In this document: positions 9,378 to 17,222 of the stretch, piece after piece
How the letters are laid out: the number at the start of each line of letters is the position of its first letter
How positions within the stretch are numbered: the stretch's first letter is position 1
Assembly (NCBI GenBank): GCA_035497735.1
Contig: DATJCX010000071.1
Coordinates: forward strand, 124,001 to 188,000
Direction of reading: 5' to 3'
Source of the DNA: Brumimicrobium sp035497735
GTDB taxonomy: Bacteria > Bacteroidota > Bacteroidia > Flavobacteriales_D > Crocinitomicaceae
DNA: 64,000 bases
Translations under genes and position numbers: made by a program
Notes under the pieces: model-generated
Told to the model about the DNA's origin: nothing
Database searches by the model: none
What the model saw: only the letters and a program-made list of their open reading frames with translations

Positions 9378-10631
9378 TTATAAAGTAGAATCAAAAATTT
9401 CTAAGAGTGCCAAACGCAGCATGTTCGCAGCTGTCATTTTAGTCATTTCAATATTTCTTCCTCTATTCTGACCGTATAAGAATTTTTTAGCCCAAGCCTT
9501 ATCAGGTGAAGCTACTGCTATCCAAACTGTTCCAACTGGCTTGTCAGAAGTTTCACCTTCAGGTCCGGCTATTCCGCTAACTGCTATGCTGTAATCAACA
9601 TCGAGTACTTTTCTTCCGCCAACTGCCATTTCTTTGACCACTTCTTCCGAAACAGCTCCATAAGTTGAAAGAGTTTGTGAAGAAACATTCGCCAACTGTT
9701 CTTTTAAGACATTAGAGTAGGTGATTAGGCCACCCTTTAAGAAATCTGAAGCTCCAGGGTACTCGACGAATGCATTGGCAATTCCGCCTCCTGTACAGCT
9801 TTCTACTGTTCCCAAAGTAAGTCCTTTGCTTTTCATTAATTCTGCAACACTTTCGTAAATAGAAATATCATTTCTACCATAAACGTATTGTGGCAGTTTA
9901 TCTTCTATTTCCTTTATGTATTCTTCAATTTTAGGTGCATCTTCTTTTCCATTATCGGAAGTGATTCTTAATCGAATCATACCAGGAGTTGGAAGGTAAG
10001 CCAAACCCATATTGTCTTCGTAAATTCTACTTTCCCAATCTTTTATTATTTCAGCCAAATAGGATTCTCCAATTCCTTGAATCATTACGGTTTGGTAATA
10101 CTTTCCGTTTAAATTGAAACCCTCTTTTAATCGAGGAATAACTTGATTGTCTATAAGACCGATAAGTTCATAAGGAACGCCCGGCAGTGAGATAACGACT
10201 TTTCCGTTTTGCTCAAACCACATTCCCGGAGCTGTGCCTAATGGATTTTCTAAAATCAAAGCATCTTTAGGTAGCATCGCTTGTCCCACATTGATTGCTA
10301 GCATTTCCTTTCCCTTTGATTCGAATATTTGGCGAACATGCGTTAAAACTGTTTCATTTAAAACAAGTTCAGTTTTGAAATATTTCGTCAAAGTTTCCTT
10401 GGTGATATCATCATTGGTAGGACCTAAACCTCCTGTGATTATTATAAGGTCTACTTTTTTTAGTAATTCATCAAGTGTATCTACGATATCCTGCTCATTA
10501 TCCTTAATTGTGGTGGACTTTAAAACATCTACCCCAACATCCGCCAATTCTTTTCCTATCTTGGCAAGATTTGTGTTAATGGTTTGTCCAAGGAGTAATT
10601 CGTCACCAATGGTAATTATTCCTGCTTTCAT
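9378..10631 (-). CDS. cinA: CinA: nicotinamide-nucleotide amidase / competence-damage protein
   Basis: A 417-residue two-domain protein. The N-terminal MoCF-like domain carries ITIGDELLLGQTINTN and the ITGGLGPTNDD motif. The C-terminal PncC-type domain carries the catalytic ESCTGG and VSGIAGP motifs, as in nicotinamide mononucleotide deamidases. The start was set at 10631 (MKAGIITIGDE), where CinA homologues begin. An in-frame ATG ten codons upstream would put the predicted -7 element (10670-10663) essentially at the start. The enzyme recycles NMN to NaMN, feeding the same NAD pool as pncA and pncB near 27-29 kb. Confidence 0.95.
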   Translation of the reverse strand: MKAGIITIGDELLLGQTINTNLAKIGKELADVGVDVLKSTTIKDNEQDIVDTLDELLKKVDLIIITGGLGPTNDDITKETLTKYFKTELVLNETVLTHVRQIFESKGKEMLAINVGQAMLPKDALILENPLGTAPGMWFEQNGKVVISLPGVPYELIGLIDNQVIPRLKEGFNLNGKYYQTVMIQGIGESYLAEIIKDWESRIYEDNMGLAYLPTPGMIRLRITSDNGKEDAPKIEEYIKEIEDKLPQYVYGRNDISIYESVAELMKSKGLTLGTVESCTGGGIANAFVEYPGASDFLKGGLITYSNVLKEQLANVSSQTLSTYGAVSEEVVKEMAVGGRKVLDVDYSIAVSGIAGPEGETSDKPVGTVWIAVASPDKAWAKKFLYGQNRGRNIEMTKMTAANMLRLALLEIFDSTL

Positions 10632-10662
10632 AAACTTGATATTATAAATAAACTTATTCAAG

Positions 10663-10670
10663 CAAAATTA
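10663..10670 (-). promoter_or_regulatory. -7 element of the cinA promoter
   Basis: Reads TAATTTTG on the minus strand, matching TANNTTTG, about 32 bases before the cinA ATG. No convincing -33 element was seen. Confidence 0.5.
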
Positions 10671-10674
10671 TTCG

Positions 10675-10682
10675 TAAATTTG
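10675..10682 (+). promoter_or_regulatory. -7 element of the DUF4197 operon promoter
   Basis: TAAATTTG, a full match to TANNTTTG, 16 bases before the preferred start at 10699. Transcription would begin near 10689, which argues against the in-frame ATG at 10690 unless the message is leaderless. It lies only 4 bp from the divergent cinA -7 element. Confidence 0.55.
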
Positions 10683-10698
10683 ACAAAAAATGTATAAA

Positions 10699-11430
10699 AT
10701 GAAAAAAATCGCACAAATCTTTTTACTAAGCTCTATATTCTTGATTACACCATCATGTGATGTGGTAAGCAACATTGTTTCAGACTCAGGAAGTTCTTCA
10801 GGAACGAGTGGTTTAACAAACTCAGAAGTTATTTCTGGATTAAAGCAAGCTTTAGATGTTGGTGTAGGAAACGCCGTAAGTTTCACATCTGTTACAGATG
10901 GTTTCTTTAAAAATCAAGAAATTAAATTACCTTTCCCAGAAAGCGCTAACGCAGTTAAAGAAAAAGCTTTAGAATGGGGCCTAGGTGGACAAGTTGATAA
11001 AATTGTTTTAACATTAAACAGAGCAGCAGAAGATGCAGCGCAATCAGCTGGACCTATTTTTATGAATGCAATTAAAAATATGTCTATTCAAGATGGTTTT
11101 TCAATTCTTAAAGGAGGTGAAGGTGCTGCTACAGACTTTTTACGTAGAAGTACAACTGAGGAATTAATCCAAGCATTCTCTCCAAAAGTGGCTGTTTCAA
11201 TTGAGAAAGTTAAGTTAACTGAATACTGGAATCCAGTTGCAGTTCGATACAATCAAGCGATGATGTTTACAGGTGGAAAGAAAGTAGATACTGACTTAAA
11301 CCGATATGTAACAGAAATGGCTATTGAAGGATTATTCAATATGGTTGAAAAAGAAGAAAATAAAATTCGTAAAGATCCTGCAGCACGTGTAACGGACTTG
11401 TTACAAAAAGTGTTTGGTTCTGTTAAATAA
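10699..11430 (+). CDS. DUF4197 lipoprotein
   Basis: 243 residues from the ATG at 10699 (MKKIAQIF), which opens a typical lipoprotein signal peptide ending ITPSC. An ATG three codons earlier is possible but sits at the predicted transcription start. The mature part matches DUF4197 with GLKQALDVGVGNAV, FPE..NAV and D-L-L-x-K-V-F-G at the end. The function of the family is unknown; it is largely helical and common in Bacteroidota and Proteobacteria. It is the first gene of a likely three-gene operon. Confidence 0.88.
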   Translation: MKKIAQIFLLSSIFLITPSCDVVSNIVSDSGSSSGTSGLTNSEVISGLKQALDVGVGNAVSFTSVTDGFFKNQEIKLPFPESANAVKEKALEWGLGGQVDKIVLTLNRAAEDAAQSAGPIFMNAIKNMSIQDGFSILKGGEGAATDFLRRSTTEELIQAFSPKVAVSIEKVKLTEYWNPVAVRYNQAMMFTGGKKVDTDLNRYVTEMAIEGLFNMVEKEENKIRKDPAARVTDLLQKVFGSVK

Positions 11431-11449
11431 GAATATAAAAAAATCGAGT

Positions 11450-12313
11450 ATGACGTTTGAAGAATCGGAATTAATTTTAACTGATAAAGGAGAGATTTAT
11501 CACCTGGGTATACGCCCGGAGGATATTGCGCATAAAATTATTGTGGTAGGGGATCAAGATAGAGTGGAATTAATTACCGATCTATTCGATGAGGTAAAAC
11601 ATAAAAGTCGTCACCGTGAATTTGTTTGCCATACTGGAACGTATAAAGGGAAAGAAATTTCTGTTATTTCTACTGGAATTGGAACTGATAATATTGACAT
11701 CGTTATCAATGAGTTAGACGCGTTGGTAAATATCGATTTTGAAACTAGAACGCTTAAAGATGAGAAAATATCTTTAGAAATTGTTAGAATCGGAACTAGT
11801 GGAATCCTACATGATGATATTCCTGTAGATAGTTTCTTGTTATCTGAATATTCTTACGGTTTAGATAATGTTGCTCACTTTTATCAAAGAGAAATTGATG
11901 AGGAGACTTCTTTCTTACAAAGTAAAATTGAAGAGCAGGTAAAGGTTCCTAAGAATGTGATTCCTTATCTTGTTAAAGCTTCAGAAACGCTGAACAATCG
12001 TTTTAAAACGGATGATGTTCAATTTGGAATTACTGTTACAAGCTCTGGATTCTACGCGCCACAAGGAAGAACGATTAGATTGCCATTGGCTGAACCTAAT
12101 ATGATAGATTCTTTTTCTGACTTCTCTTATAAGCATCATCGCTTTATCAATTTGGAGATGGAAACTTCTACATTATTTGCCTTGTCATCGGCACTTGGTC
12201 ACCACGCTACTGGAATTTGTTTGGGACTTGCCAACAGAAGAAAGAAAAAGTTTACAAGTAATTATAACACAAAAATAGTTGAATTAATCAAGTATGTATT
12301 GGACAGGTTTTAG
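11450..12313 (+). CDS. Nucleoside phosphorylase (uridine phosphorylase-like)
   Basis: 287 residues from ATG 11450 (MTFEESELILTDKGEIYHLG). An earlier ATG at 11414 would overlap the preceding gene and adds residues unlike the family. Recognisable family features are IVVGDQDRV, STGIGTDNIDIV (phosphate-binding loop), IGTSGILHDDIP and NLEMETSTLFAL, the purine nucleoside/uridine phosphorylase (PNP_UDP_1) substrate region. The enzyme would split a nucleoside with phosphate into base and ribose-1-phosphate. Uridine is the likely substrate by resemblance, and upp at 40.9 kb would use the uracil. It follows the DUF4197 gene by 19 bases. Confidence 0.85.
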   Translation: MTFEESELILTDKGEIYHLGIRPEDIAHKIIVVGDQDRVELITDLFDEVKHKSRHREFVCHTGTYKGKEISVISTGIGTDNIDIVINELDALVNIDFETRTLKDEKISLEIVRIGTSGILHDDIPVDSFLLSEYSYGLDNVAHFYQREIDEETSFLQSKIEEQVKVPKNVIPYLVKASETLNNRFKTDDVQFGITVTSSGFYAPQGRTIRLPLAEPNMIDSFSDFSYKHHRFINLEMETSTLFALSSALGHHATGICLGLANRRKKKFTSNYNTKIVELIKYVLDRF

Positions 12314-13103
12314 AAAGGTTTATAGTTTATTAGGTCTGTTTGCTGTAGTAACTATTAGTAGTTGCTCTTCTGATGATAAAAATCTACCCACAGTCGAAAA
12401 AACACCAGAAGATCAATTGACGGAGGAGCAGTGGATTGTTCGAAAGATCGAAAGTGAATTGAATATTCCTGCAACAGAAAAGTATGGCATAGAAATCATC
12501 TATAAGCATATTAATCCCGATACTTTGATGGATGCGTTGATTCTTGTGAATAGGAAAGAACATGCTTTAAACCATGTGAAAAATAATGGAACGGAAGCAT
12601 TCTTTGAAAGAACTGGTCAAACTGGTGGATACAATTATGTTTTTGTGAAATTAGGAGGTGCTAAGGATGTGATTTCTACAACCCCCGTTGGTTCTAATAT
12701 AAACTATTCTTTAAAAGCAGAATTTCTAGAGCTAACTTCTAAGGCTTTTACTGATTTCTATGTTGATTATCGTATTAAGAATAGTCTGCAAAGAAACTAT
12801 TATACCTTAAGAGATAACAACTTACATTTAACATTTAGTTGTCCAATTTTTGATGGAATTGGCGATCCTAAACCAGTTGTTTATGATATTCGTTACTTGG
12901 ATAGTCCTGTTAGAATGACAAAAGATATTGCTCTTTTTCATGCTCGTTTAAAAGACTATAAAGTGAATGAAATCGAAGATGTGAATCATTACGAAGCGAA
13001 AGGTATCGAATCAACAGAAGACTTGTATGTGTACTTTATTTTTGATGAAAAGACTATGAAATATAAGTCTCCAATGAAAGCGCCAGAAGTAGAGGAGGAG
13101 TAA
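12294..13103 (+). CDS. Uncharacterised lipoprotein
   Basis: 269 residues with a hydrophobic N-terminus ending in a lipobox (TISSC) at about residue 24. The rest is mixed alpha/beta with no motif I recognise. The ATG lies 20 bases inside the phosphorylase gene, suggesting translational coupling. The stop abuts the convergent porQ stop with no base between them (TAATTA). Probably an outer- or inner-membrane-anchored periplasmic protein of unknown role. Confidence 0.75.
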   Translation: MYWTGFRKVYSLLGLFAVVTISSCSSDDKNLPTVEKTPEDQLTEEQWIVRKIESELNIPATEKYGIEIIYKHINPDTLMDALILVNRKEHALNHVKNNGTEAFFERTGQTGGYNYVFVKLGGAKDVISTTPVGSNINYSLKAEFLELTSKAFTDFYVDYRIKNSLQRNYYTLRDNNLHLTFSCPIFDGIGDPKPVVYDIRYLDSPVRMTKDIALFHARLKDYKVNEIEDVNHYEAKGIESTEDLYVYFIFDEKTMKYKSPMKAPEVEEE

Positions 13104-14147
13104 TTAGCGATTATCCGCTTTTCTCCAACTATCAAAGTTGGTTCTTAATCCAATCATATTGTGGAATCCAGCTGAAGAATAAATTGATATTCCGTAGTCT
13201 ATGGCGAAGCGCTTGAAATTCATTCCGGCTCCAAATGAAAAACCACCCATTCCAGGTCTATTCTTTACTAGCATTTCCTTTCTTTGATTGTAGTCAAATG
13301 CAAGTCTAACACGAACCATTTTTCCTATAATAGATTCTACTTGGAATACCATGTGACGCGCTAGATTCTCACCAAATCCTGCTCTTTTTACGGGTATTAA
13401 TTCTCCTGTAAGTGGATCGTTTTTCGGCTTTTCTTCTGGGTCAAAGTAACTCAAGTTCCAACGGTTTAGTTGATGCAATACTAAAGAAAAACGGAAAGGT
13501 GCATGTTTTAATCGATGTGAAACTCCTAGCATAGCATCTATTGGTAAAGCATATCTATTGTTGTCGTGATAGGTCTTTAATTGTGCTCCTATATTTTTAA
13601 CGACTGCTGATACAACCGTCATTTCATCTTTTGTTCTAAACATTCCTGCAACGTCAACTGCAACTCCCATAGAACTGTATGACTCTAATTGCGACCAGAT
13701 AAAATTCACATTGGCACCTATTGATAAATGGTCATTGATTGTTCGACCTAGACTTGCTCCCAAAGCAAAATCTCCTGCAGTAAAAGTTCCTAAATGTTCT
13801 CCAGTCTCATCTCTTCTGTCCATCTTCCCATAGGAAATATAGCGCAAGTGAATAGCTCCCGTTCCAACCTTGTTGATGTCTCTTGCATAAGCTATCATTC
13901 CATGGTTAATTCCTCCAGCTAATAAAGCGTGGTTAAATCCAATAGAATTGTGCATTTTTGAGTTGAAAGCTGCCGGGTTTTGAATTCCTAAATGAATGTC
14001 GTCGTCAAATACTGTGATTACTCGCTTTCCTAATCCCATAGCTCTTGCGTTATCAGGCAAGTCAAGGAAGGGAAAAGCATGTTTTCCACCGGTTTGTGAA
14101 TACACGATGAAAGGGAAAATCAATAAAATGTAGATGAAGTTTCTCAT
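13104..14147 (-). CDS. porQ: PorQ, type IX secretion system outer-membrane protein
   Basis: 347 residues with a signal peptide (to about residue 18) and a beta-barrel-like body. The N-terminal AFPFLDLPDNARAMGLG, NPA and DFALGASLG stretches match the PorQ family, FadL-like barrels needed for type IX secretion. It fits the three T9SS cargo genes in this window. In other Bacteroidota PorQ forms a complex involved in handling sorted cargo at the cell surface. It is monocistronic here, convergent with the lipoprotein gene. Confidence 0.87.
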   Translation of the reverse strand: MRNFIYILLIFPFIVYSQTGGKHAFPFLDLPDNARAMGLGKRVITVFDDDIHLGIQNPAAFNSKMHNSIGFNHALLAGGINHGMIAYARDINKVGTGAIHLRYISYGKMDRRDETGEHLGTFTAGDFALGASLGRTINDHLSIGANVNFIWSQLESYSSMGVAVDVAGMFRTKDEMTVVSAVVKNIGAQLKTYHDNNRYALPIDAMLGVSHRLKHAPFRFSLVLHQLNRWNLSYFDPEEKPKNDPLTGELIPVKRAGFGENLARHMVFQVESIIGKMVRVRLAFDYNQRKEMLVKNRPGMGGFSFGAGMNFKRFAIDYGISIYSSAGFHNMIGLRTNFDSWRKADNR

Positions 14148-14210
14148 TTGTAATCTTTCAACGGCCGAAGATAAAAAAAATTGTACGCTTAGGCTTAAAT
14201 TGTTACTAGT

Positions 14211-14702
14211 TTATCTGGGAATTTCGATAATTTCCATGTTCTTGATTTCTCCTTTATTCAAATCGAAACGAAGCAAGGTTTTTACCTGATGAAATCCGTG
14301 ATTTCCGCAAGCGCCAGGATTCACCCAAAGCATATTGAAACGCGGGTCAAACTTGATTAATAGAATATGAGAATGACCACATACAAATAGCTTAGGTGCA
14401 CCATTCTTTTGAAGTTCTTCTGCTAATGGTTTGGAGTACTTTCCAGGCTTTCCTGCAATATGTGTCATCAAAACCTGAACTCCTTCTCTTTCGAAGCGCT
14501 GAAACTCTGGAGCATGCGCTCGAATGACATGGTTGTCAATGTTTCCGTAAACGGCAACCAAAGGTTTGAAGGCTTCCAATTGGTCCAATACCTTGATATC
14601 ACCAATATCTCCAGCATGCCAAATTTCGTCAACATCTTTGAAGTATTCGAATACTCTTTCGTCTAGAAAACTGTGCGTGTCGGATAATAAACCTATTTTC
14701 AT
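14211..14702 (-). CDS. YfcE/MJ0936-family metallophosphoesterase
   Basis: 163 residues with the complete calcineurin-like metal site: DTH (residues 8-10), GDIGD (about 31-35), GNIDNH, HIAG, CGHSHI and NPGACG. Such small cytoplasmic enzymes hydrolyse phosphodiesters in vitro; physiological substrates are mostly unknown. It lies between porQ and a chalcone isomerase-like gene. Confidence 0.9.
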   Translation of the reverse strand: MKIGLLSDTHSFLDERVFEYFKDVDEIWHAGDIGDIKVLDQLEAFKPLVAVYGNIDNHVIRAHAPEFQRFEREGVQVLMTHIAGKPGKYSKPLAEELQKNGAPKLFVCGHSHILLIKFDPRFNMLWVNPGACGNHGFHQVKTLLRFDLNKGEIKNMEIIEIPR

Positions 14703-14724
14703 TGTAAAGTTTTAGTCTATAAAA

Positions 14725-14757
14725 TTACAAAGCTGCCTAATATAGACAGCTTTGTAA
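14725..14757 (-). terminator. Terminator after the chalcone isomerase-like gene
   Basis: Perfect 11-bp inverted repeat (14725-14735 with 14747-14757) around an 11-base loop. On the minus strand it is followed by TTTT. It sits 31 bases beyond the stop at 14788. Confidence 0.7.
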
Positions 14758-14787
14758 TAAATTAGTTTGTCTTTCGACAGTTCACTA

Positions 14788-15354
14788 TTATAATCCTAGC
14801 ATTCCTTTTTTAACAGCAGCATCTGCAGGCTTCTCACCTAACCAAATACTGAACAATGCTTTCTTAAATTCTAAACCTTTTACACCTCCTAAGTGGTCTT
14901 TGTTCATGTAAACTTCAATACCGGAAGTTGGTCTGTACATTAAAGTAACTTCATCTCCTTCATTGAAAGTAACGTTGTCGAATAACTTCATTAAACTTGC
15001 GATTTCAGCCTCTGATGCTTTTCCATCAGTTGATGTTTTAAATCCGTCCCTAACTGTTTCTACAAAACGTTCACGAGTTACCTTGTTAGAAGTAATGTGA
15101 ATACGAACTGCAGATGTCTCATTCAAATTAATGATTTTCTTTGCATCAGAAGTCTTTTCAGGAACGAAAAGAGCTGCTACATAAAGTTTGAAGAAATACT
15201 TTGTTCTCAAACCAGCACCATTGTATTCGATTGTTTCTGATCCTATTTTTATCGTTTTTGGGAAAGTAACTCCGGATACAGTTGTACCTTGCGCGTGAAC
15301 ACCAAAGGTTAGGATTGCTCCTAAGATTATCGTGGCAAATAATTTTAATTTCAT
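14788..15354 (-). CDS. Chalcone isomerase-like exported protein
   Basis: 188 residues with a cleavable signal peptide ending VHAQ. The body has the chalcone-isomerase-like fold pattern seen in bacterial periplasmic CHI-like proteins: YNGAGLRTKYFFKLYVAALFVPEK, I-R-I-H-I-T, FVETVRDGF, and L-F-S-I-W-L-G-E-K-P near the end. Bacterial members are not flavonoid enzymes; fatty-acid binding has been suggested for related folds. Role here unknown. It has its own terminator downstream. Confidence 0.85.
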   Translation of the reverse strand: MKLKLFATIILGAILTFGVHAQGTTVSGVTFPKTIKIGSETIEYNGAGLRTKYFFKLYVAALFVPEKTSDAKKIINLNETSAVRIHITSNKVTRERFVETVRDGFKTSTDGKASEAEIASLMKLFDNVTFNEGDEVTLMYRPTSGIEVYMNKDHLGGVKGLEFKKALFSIWLGEKPADAAVKKGMLGL

Positions 15355-15532
15355 AGTTTTATTTTTTTAGTTGTTCAATAAAAATCTAAGTTAATAAAAA
15401 AAGTTTCTATTACTTAGTACTTTATCAATTATCATGCAAATTATTTTTCAATTCGAATTTAGGATAATGTTTTTTCCTTTGAAAGATTTGTTTTGGTGAA
15501 AATACATGCAGATAATCGGAAGTAATTCAACT

Positions 15533-16150
15533 TTATTCTGAAAGTAATCTCCATTGAATTTTCCCTCTAGGCGATTGATTGAGTGTGAAGTAGTGCTTGA
15601 TGGATGTGTTTTCAAAAAGTAACTCCCAATCTTTTTCTTTGATGGATTGACTACTGGCTAAATAGACAAGTTTGTTTTCAATAACCCAAATCGTAAATGC
15701 TTCTTTACTGACGTTTACAGACTCTTCAATTCTGATGGATTTACAGTTTGAGCCGAAACAATCCAACCAGTTGTAAAATGCATTTATAGTCTTAGCACTA
15801 TCTGCAAATGACCATTCAATTAAATGAAAAGGAATAGAATCTTTGACAAAGTAAATCTCGTTTTTTTCATCATATCCTAAACGATTAGGCATAAATAAAA
15901 CATCTCTTTCTTTTAACTCATTTTCTTGATTAAATAGGATAGAGGGAAACTTTTCAGAAAGTGTAATTTGGAAGGGTGTTTCTTGTATGCTATCTTCTTC
16001 AACTACATTGTCGATGTCAATTATATCTTGATTTTCCTTGGCTTGTGGTAATATTTCAGAACTATCAATAGTTTCTATTTCCGCTCTTTTGGTACAAGAA
16101 AACAGTAGTAAACTACTCATTAAGAAAACTTTGAAATATACAATCTTCAT
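15533..16150 (-). CDS. Uncharacterised lipoprotein downstream of the O-methyltransferase
   Basis: 205 residues with a lipobox (LLFSC) at about residue 19, an acidic linker, and a beta-rich C-terminal half with two cysteines close together (DCFGSNC). Not recognised. It starts 10 bases after the methyltransferase stop, so the two genes, and probably rnpB, are co-transcribed. Confidence 0.72.
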   Translation of the reverse strand: MKIVYFKVFLMSSLLLFSCTKRAEIETIDSSEILPQAKENQDIIDIDNVVEEDSIQETPFQITLSEKFPSILFNQENELKERDVLFMPNRLGYDEKNEIYFVKDSIPFHLIEWSFADSAKTINAFYNWLDCFGSNCKSIRIEESVNVSKEAFTIWVIENKLVYLASSQSIKEKDWELLFENTSIKHYFTLNQSPRGKIQWRLLSE

Positions 16151-16160
16151 ACGTCTGAAT

Positions 16161-16802
16161 TTATTTTTTACGAATGACCATCAATCCATCTCGAATGGGA
16201 AGCAGTACATTCTCAACTCTAACGTCGTCTTGTATCTTTTTATTGAACTCCATCAATGATATAGTGTCTTTATCGTTCGGACTTACGGGTTCCACTACTT
16301 TTCCAGACCATAAGATATTGTCAGCAATGATGACTGCACCACTTGGTAAATCTTCAATCAAAAGATCGTAGTAAAATGAGTAACTGTCTTTGTCGGCATC
16401 TATAAAAACAAGGTCGAAGCTCTTATCTAGGCTTGGAATGATTTCCTTGGCATCTCCAACTAGGAGTTCGATGTTGTTTTTAAATCCTGCCTTTTCAGCG
16501 AATTCATTTACCAAATCGGCCAATTCATAATTGAGGTCAATGGTAATCAACTTTCCATCTTCTTTTAAACCCTCGGCTAAGCAGATGGCGGAATATCCGG
16601 TATACGTTCCAATTTCAAGAATGCGTTTTGGTTGCATGATTTTACTAATCATACTCAAAAGTCGGCCTTGAAAATGACCTGATAACATTCTAGGTCTTAA
16701 TACATTGACATGTGTATGGCGATTTAGTGCGTATAATACTTCTGATTCTGGAGTAGTATGCGCTTCGCAATACGCTTCTATTTTTTCATTAACAATTTCC
16801 AT
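16161..16802 (-). CDS. Class I SAM-dependent O-methyltransferase
   Basis: 213 residues matching the caffeoyl-CoA/catechol O-methyltransferase-like family (PF01596). The SAM motif I is LEIGTYTGYSAICLA, the metal-site segment is FIDADKDSY, and later come DNILWSGKV and VLLPIRDGLMVIRK. It is cytoplasmic with an unknown small-molecule acceptor. Its ATG is only 21 bases beyond the rnpB 3' end, leaving no room for a separate promoter outside the RNA gene. Its message probably arises by read-through from rnpB or from a promoter inside it. Confidence 0.9.
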   Translation of the reverse strand: MEIVNEKIEAYCEAHTTPESEVLYALNRHTHVNVLRPRMLSGHFQGRLLSMISKIMQPKRILEIGTYTGYSAICLAEGLKEDGKLITIDLNYELADLVNEFAEKAGFKNNIELLVGDAKEIIPSLDKSFDLVFIDADKDSYSFYYDLLIEDLPSGAVIIADNILWSGKVVEPVSPNDKDTISLMEFNKKIQDDVRVENVLLPIRDGLMVIRKK

Positions 16803-16823
16803 AGTTCAAAAAATAAAAAAAAA

Positions 16824-17191
16824 GCAAATCGTAAGCCGGGTTCTGTAATCTGCCGAAGCAGACGTTTGTCATCTATCTAGCCATGATGTCACCATCATGG
16901 TCAATCGACCTACCCTCCAAGATTGGGCGAGCAGCCCTCAAGCCTTGGTTTACATGGTCTTTCAGTCCGTAAGGTTTACCCTGCCAGTGATGTCACCATC
17001 CCTGCGGTGAGCTCTTACCTCGCCTTTTCACTATGACCTCGATAAATCGAGGCTACTTATTTTCTGCGGCACTTTCTGTCTTCCTTTTTGGTAAACCGCA
17101 AAGGAATCCTTCCCGTTAAGAAGTACGGCGCTCTATACTGCCCAGACTTTCCTCTCTCTCGATAAATCGAGACAGCGACAAACTGATTTGC
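16824..17191 (-). ncRNA. rnpB: RNase P RNA (bacterial type A)
   Basis: Catalytic RNA that trims tRNA 5' ends. On the minus strand the 5' part contains GAGGAAAGTCTGGGC (conserved P4/CR I) and the 3' part contains ACAGAACCCGGCTTA (P4'/CR V). The ends pair as P1: GCAAATC at 17191-17185 with GATTTGC at 16830-16824. The size, about 368 nt, is usual. A match to the -7 consensus lies just upstream, placing transcription start within a base or two of the P1 5' end. Exact ends are set by P1 pairing and are approximate. Confidence 0.94.
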
Positions 17192-17198
17192 TTTTCTA

Positions 17199-17206
17199 CA
17201 AAGTTA
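17199..17206 (-). promoter_or_regulatory. -7 element of the rnpB promoter
   Basis: TAACTTTG on the minus strand, a full TANNTTTG match, 7 bases before the predicted RNA 5' end at 17191. This spacing independently supports the RNA start. Confidence 0.65.
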
Positions 17207-17222
17207 ATGTTAAATAAAGATA

